Shown one piece after another: positions 5,668 through 7,908 of a DNA stretch of 7,908 nt (position 1 is its first letter; each line of letters starts with the position of its first letter). Both the position numbers and the translations under genes were made by a program. Source of the DNA: Desulfobacterales bacterium. GTDB lineage: Bacteria; Desulfobacterota; Desulfobulbia; Desulfobulbales; BM004. Under the pieces are notes generated by a model that worked only from the letters and a program-made list of their open reading frames with translations, ran no database searches and was not told the origin of the DNA. Location of the stretch: the NCBI GenBank assembly GCA_012974315.1, contig JAAXQI010000178.1, forward strand, positions 1 to 7,908, given 5' to 3'.

Positions 5668-6015
5668 ATGAACAAAACAGCGATTTTTGCATTTAAGGGG
5701 AACTCAATCTGCTTTGTCCATGTCCTATTAAACGCTTTAGATTTGCATGACAGAGGCGGAGTTGTAAAAATAGTACTGGAGGGAGAGGCCATAAAGCTCA
5801 TTGTCGACCTCTGTAAACCGGAACATCCCTTACAGCCACTTTACGACAAGGTGAAGAAACTGGGGCTTATTGATGCAGTCTGTCGGGCCTGTGCTGTTAA
5901 AATGGGTGCACTTGAAGTTATAGAAGCAGAAGGGCTAAAAATTGTAGATGACATGGCGGGTCATGCAGGTATGGCACCATACATTGAGAAGGGGTATGCA
6001 ATTGTCACATTGTAA
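5668..6015 (+). CDS. DsrE/DsrF-fold small cytoplasmic protein
   Basis: The 115-residue product has an alternating beta/alpha DsrE-like fold, the fold used by sulfur-relay proteins such as DsrE and TusD. It starts TAIFAFKGN (4-12), continues HVLLNALDLHDRG (18-30) and VKIVLEGEAIKL (33-44), and carries DAVCRACAVKMG (69-80), where Cys72 or Cys75 falls near the position of the active cysteine in DsrE. Other cysteines are C15 and C49. The end, MAGHAGMAPYIEKGYAIVTL (96-115), is typical of a stand-alone family seen in sulfate reducers. ATG 5668 follows a run of seven G preceded by AA (5655-5663), a purine-rich but unusual SD. It is 185 nt after the phosphatase gene and 13 nt before the TPM gene. It may carry persulfide or bind a partner, but a sulfur role is inference from fold and lineage. 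Confidence 0.87.
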   Translation: MNKTAIFAFKGNSICFVHVLLNALDLHDRGGVVKIVLEGEAIKLIVDLCKPEHPLQPLYDKVKKLGLIDAVCRACAVKMGALEVIEAEGLKIVDDMAGHAGMAPYIEKGYAIVTL

Positions 6016-6028
6016 AACCGAAAAAGAA

Positions 6029-6577
6029 ATGCTGAGGGGTTTATTGCAGATGTCAGCATTTATACTTTTGTTTTCAGTAATGCTCGTATCATCTTCAGGC
6101 TGTACGAAAAAAGATCAAACACCCCAGTCTTTGGCCAGGGATGGCTGGATCACAGACCATGCAAATATTCTGACCCAGGCAGATAAATCCAGGTTGTCCG
6201 CCTCCCTGGCAGCATATGAAAAAGAAACCTGTCACCAGGTTCTGGTGCTTATAGTCCCATCCCTTGCAGGAGAGAGCATGGTTGATTTTTCTCAAAGGAC
6301 TGCCACGGCATGGGATATCGGCCAACCAGGGTTCGGCAATGGCATTCTTGTCAGCATTGCCGTTCAGGATGGAAGTGTCCGCATAGAGACTGGTTCTGCT
6401 TTTGAATGGTTTATTGAGAAAGGCATATCAGATAGGATCTTAAAGGAAGTGATGTTCCCGTATTTTCGTGATGAAAGGTATGTGGATGGGATTGAGCAGG
6501 GACTGGCGGAAATTATGCAGGCAGCACGCCTGAAAGTAATTCCGGAAGATCACAGACCTGATGTCTGTCAAAAGTGA
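6029..6577 (+). CDS. TPM-domain (YgcG-type) lipoprotein, short form
   Basis: The 182-residue precursor has a hydrophobic leader (about 8-20) and a weak lipobox ending SSGC at Cys25, so a lipoprotein or secreted protein is likely. Residues 40-165 form a TPM domain: WITDHANILTQADKSRL (40-56), VLVLIVPSL (71-79), TAWDIGQPGFGNGILVSIAV (93-112), VRIETGSAFE (117-126) and FPYFRDERYVDGIEQGLAEI (143-162). Other TPM proteins act as a thylakoid phosphatase (TLP18.3) or in photosystem II repair (Psb32). Most YgcG-type proteins continue into a membrane helix and Gly/Ser-rich tail, absent here. The start is uncertain. ATG 6029 gives a positively charged n-region (Arg3) and lies 13 nt after the DsrE-fold stop. 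ATG 6050 has GAGGGG upstream but leaves no charge. ATG 5996 is also possible. The specific role is unknown. Confidence 0.85.
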   Translation: MLRGLLQMSAFILLFSVMLVSSSGCTKKDQTPQSLARDGWITDHANILTQADKSRLSASLAAYEKETCHQVLVLIVPSLAGESMVDFSQRTATAWDIGQPGFGNGILVSIAVQDGSVRIETGSAFEWFIEKGISDRILKEVMFPYFRDERYVDGIEQGLAEIMQAARLKVIPEDHRPDVCQK

Positions 6578-6584
6578 TGGTTTA

Positions 6585-6590
6585 AAGGAG
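6585..6590 (+). promoter_or_regulatory. Strong ribosome binding site for a TTG start
   Basis: AAGGAG, 6 nt before TTG 6597, is one of the best SD matches in the window. The in-frame ATG 6561 has no SD and would overlap the TPM gene by 17 nt. The SD therefore points to TTG 6597 as the real start of the ATP-grasp gene. Confidence 0.65.
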
Positions 6591-6596
6591 ATAGGA

Positions 6597-7388
6597 TTGG
6601 GCAAAAAGTCTCCAAAATATGTTGCGTTGGGCAGTAGATTGGTGGGGATTCCTGAGGTGCTCACCCTGGGAGTCAGGTCTAACTTTCATGATTATACGCT
6701 AAAGGAAAGACAGAAAATACATGACGCCGAGTTTATCCTGTATCCGAGCCTGAATTATGCCCAGTATTTTACCACCATAGGAAAGAAAATTTTCCCCAGT
6801 CTTGAGACCTATCTGTATGCTGGCCAAAAGATGAAGCAGACCACTCTTTTCAACATGCTTTCCATTCCTCATCCCAGGACAAGAGTTTTCCTGAAGAGAG
6901 AATTTGACCGGATCGAAAATGATTTTGCTTTTCCATTTATTGCAAAGATTCCCCGGGCATCATCCCGGGGAAGAGGGGTATACAAGATTTGTGATTCTGT
7001 TCAGTTGGGAGAGTATCTTGAAAAGACGAAATTCGCCTATATTCAGGAATACCTGCCCCATGAAAAGGATTTGCGGGTGATCCTGATCAACTACCAGCCG
7101 GTTCTGGCCTATTGGCGCTGGCTCGCTGTCGGAGATTTCAGGACGAATGTGTACCAGGGAGGGGTTATGGATTTCGATAACATACCCCAGGATGTTTTGG
7201 AGCTGGCCCAGGAAGGTGCAAGGAAGTGCAACTTTAATGATGTAGGTCTTGACCTGTTACAGAGTAACGGAGCCTGGTATGTGATCGAAGCGAATATGCA
7301 GTATGGCCGTGAGGGGTTGAAAAAGAAAAATATGGTTCTCAAGGAAGTGATTCGTGAAAAACTATTAGCCGGGACCCTTTTTGATTGA
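6597..7388 (+). CDS. RimK-like ATP-grasp ligase
   Basis: The product (263 residues from TTG, or 275 if ATG 6561 is used) is an ATP-grasp enzyme related to RimK, a family that joins a carboxylate, through an acyl phosphate, to an amine or amino acid. An N-terminal domain runs to about 75, with VALGSRLVGIPEVLTLGV (9-26). The ATP-grasp core follows: KQTTLFNMLSIPHPRTRVF (80-98), FPFIAKIPRASSRGRGV (112-128) with ATP-binding Lys117 and the glycine-rich loop, YIQEYLPHEKDLRVILI (148-164) with Arg160, FRTNVYQGG (181-189), and the metal-binding end VGLDLL (216-221) and VIEANMQYGREGL (229-241) with Asp219, Glu231 and Asn233. All key residues appear intact, so it is probably active. The substrate cannot be told: protein tail glutamylation, cofactor tailing and peptide synthesis are all possible. 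It lies 19 nt after the TPM gene. Confidence 0.9.
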   Translation: MGKKSPKYVALGSRLVGIPEVLTLGVRSNFHDYTLKERQKIHDAEFILYPSLNYAQYFTTIGKKIFPSLETYLYAGQKMKQTTLFNMLSIPHPRTRVFLKREFDRIENDFAFPFIAKIPRASSRGRGVYKICDSVQLGEYLEKTKFAYIQEYLPHEKDLRVILINYQPVLAYWRWLAVGDFRTNVYQGGVMDFDNIPQDVLELAQEGARKCNFNDVGLDLLQSNGAWYVIEANMQYGREGLKKKNMVLKEVIREKLLAGTLFD

Positions 7389-7450
7389 GGAACAAGGTTT
7401 TTGCAGGCTGATATCAGTCGTACATTCGATCGATCCTGACAGAGGGGCAG

Positions 7451-7831
7451 ATGCTCTATAATTCTCTTGCTGATCTCATTGTAGTGCTGCATAGTCTTTT
7501 TGTACTGTTTGTGATGTTGGGAGGATTTCTCGTACTCTGGAAATCCAGTGTGGCCTGGTGTCATATTCCTGCAGTCTTCTGGGCTGCAAGCATAGAGTTT
7601 TTCGGTTGGATATGTCCTTTAACACCTCTGGAAAACATGCTGCGGGAGAAGGGGGGTGCGGCAGGCTATGATACTGGATTCGTGGAGCATTATATTGTCC
7701 CTATCCTTTATCCGGCATCTCTAACCAGGCAGGTGCAAATTAATTTTGGAATAATTGTATTAAGCATAAATATTGGGTTGTATTTTTTTGTTTTGCATAG
7801 TTTACGAAAGACTGAAAGAAAACAGGAGTAA
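7451..7831 (+). CDS. DUF2784 family membrane protein
   Basis: The 126-residue protein has about three to four membrane helices (roughly 5-30, 37-54, possibly 77-90, and 98-118) and belongs to the DUF2784 family of unknown function. Conserved blocks are ADLIVVLHSLFVLFVMLGG (7-25), WCHIPAVFWAASIEFFGW (36-53), CPLTPLENMLREKGG (55-69), GFVEHYIVPILYP (76-88) and LTRQVQ (91-96). These include the invariant-looking CPLTPLE and EHY patterns. Its length matches the family. ATG 7451 is preceded by GAGGGG (7442-7447). It follows the ATP-grasp gene by 62 nt with no terminator between. It ends in a charged tail, RKTERKQE. No function is known to me, and membership of the upstream operon is plausible but unproven. 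Confidence 0.92.
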   Translation: MLYNSLADLIVVLHSLFVLFVMLGGFLVLWKSSVAWCHIPAVFWAASIEFFGWICPLTPLENMLREKGGAAGYDTGFVEHYIVPILYPASLTRQVQINFGIIVLSINIGLYFFVLHSLRKTERKQE

Positions 7832-7908
7832 TAATTTCAAAATTAATGGATTAAAAAAGCAGCAATATAGGCCTAACACAAAAAATAACTTTGCATGAAG
7901 CGCAAATG

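Noticed and set aside
5217..5696. 159-residue + strand frame overlapping the phosphatase gene, with a tail covering the 5483-5667 gap (62 residues from ATG 5509)
   Set aside because: Most of it is an out-of-frame shadow of the phosphatase gene. The tail has no SD, no recognisable domain and overlaps the DsrE-fold start by 29 nt. The phosphatase already ends at its normal length, so a frameshifted extension is not needed.
7109..7564. 151-residue minus-strand open frame
   Set aside because: It runs antisense through the end of the ATP-grasp gene and the start of the DUF2784 gene, both well supported, and shows no domain.

Overview
The window looks like chromosomal DNA from an anaerobic deltaproteobacterium, probably a sulfate reducer of the Desulfobacterota. 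That is an inference from a C4-dicarboxylate TRAP transporter operon, a DsrE-fold sulfur-relay-like protein, a Cys-rich rubredoxin/zinc-ribbon protein and a SixA-like phosphatase sitting together. No rRNA or tRNA is present, so the genus cannot be fixed. Every supported gene is on the + strand. No transposase, phage gene, tRNA or CRISPR array is visible.

Layout. Bases 1-69 are the tail of an unidentified gene, closed by a clear intrinsic terminator (112-142). A gene-free leader of about 390 bases follows, holding two related CUUG-loop palindromes (161-179 and 208-229). Then comes a complete tripartite TRAP transporter: the periplasmic binding protein DctP (465-1481), the small membrane subunit DctQ (1594-2184) and the large membrane subunit DctM (2195-3499). 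A strong hairpin without a U-tract lies between dctP and dctQ and probably lets the binding protein be made in excess. A second gene-free stretch (3500-3867) contains a row of inverted repeats.

The right half is a run of small genes. In order they are a Cys-rich metal-binding protein (3868-4104), a DUF2959 coiled-coil lipoprotein (4136-4792), a 55-residue Pmp3/YqaE membrane proteolipid (4802-4969), a SixA-like histidine phosphatase with an altered RHG motif (5021-5482), a DsrE-fold protein (5668-6015), a TPM-domain lipoprotein (6029-6577), a RimK-like ATP-grasp ligase probably starting at TTG (6597-7388), and a DUF2784 membrane protein (7451-7831). Gaps are 9 to 62 nt except for 185 nt before the DsrE-fold gene, and no terminator is seen, so this may be one or two transcripts.

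How they fit together. The TRAP genes form a textbook Na+-driven importer for succinate, fumarate or malate. The right-hand genes have no established common pathway. Several encode envelope proteins (two lipoproteins, a proteolipid and a four-helix membrane protein), mixed with possible modifying enzymes (phosphatase, ATP-grasp ligase) and a thiol protein. The best candidates for something undescribed are the DsrE / TPM / ATP-grasp run, the QHG phosphatase and the structured intergenic elements; none is proven by sequence alone.
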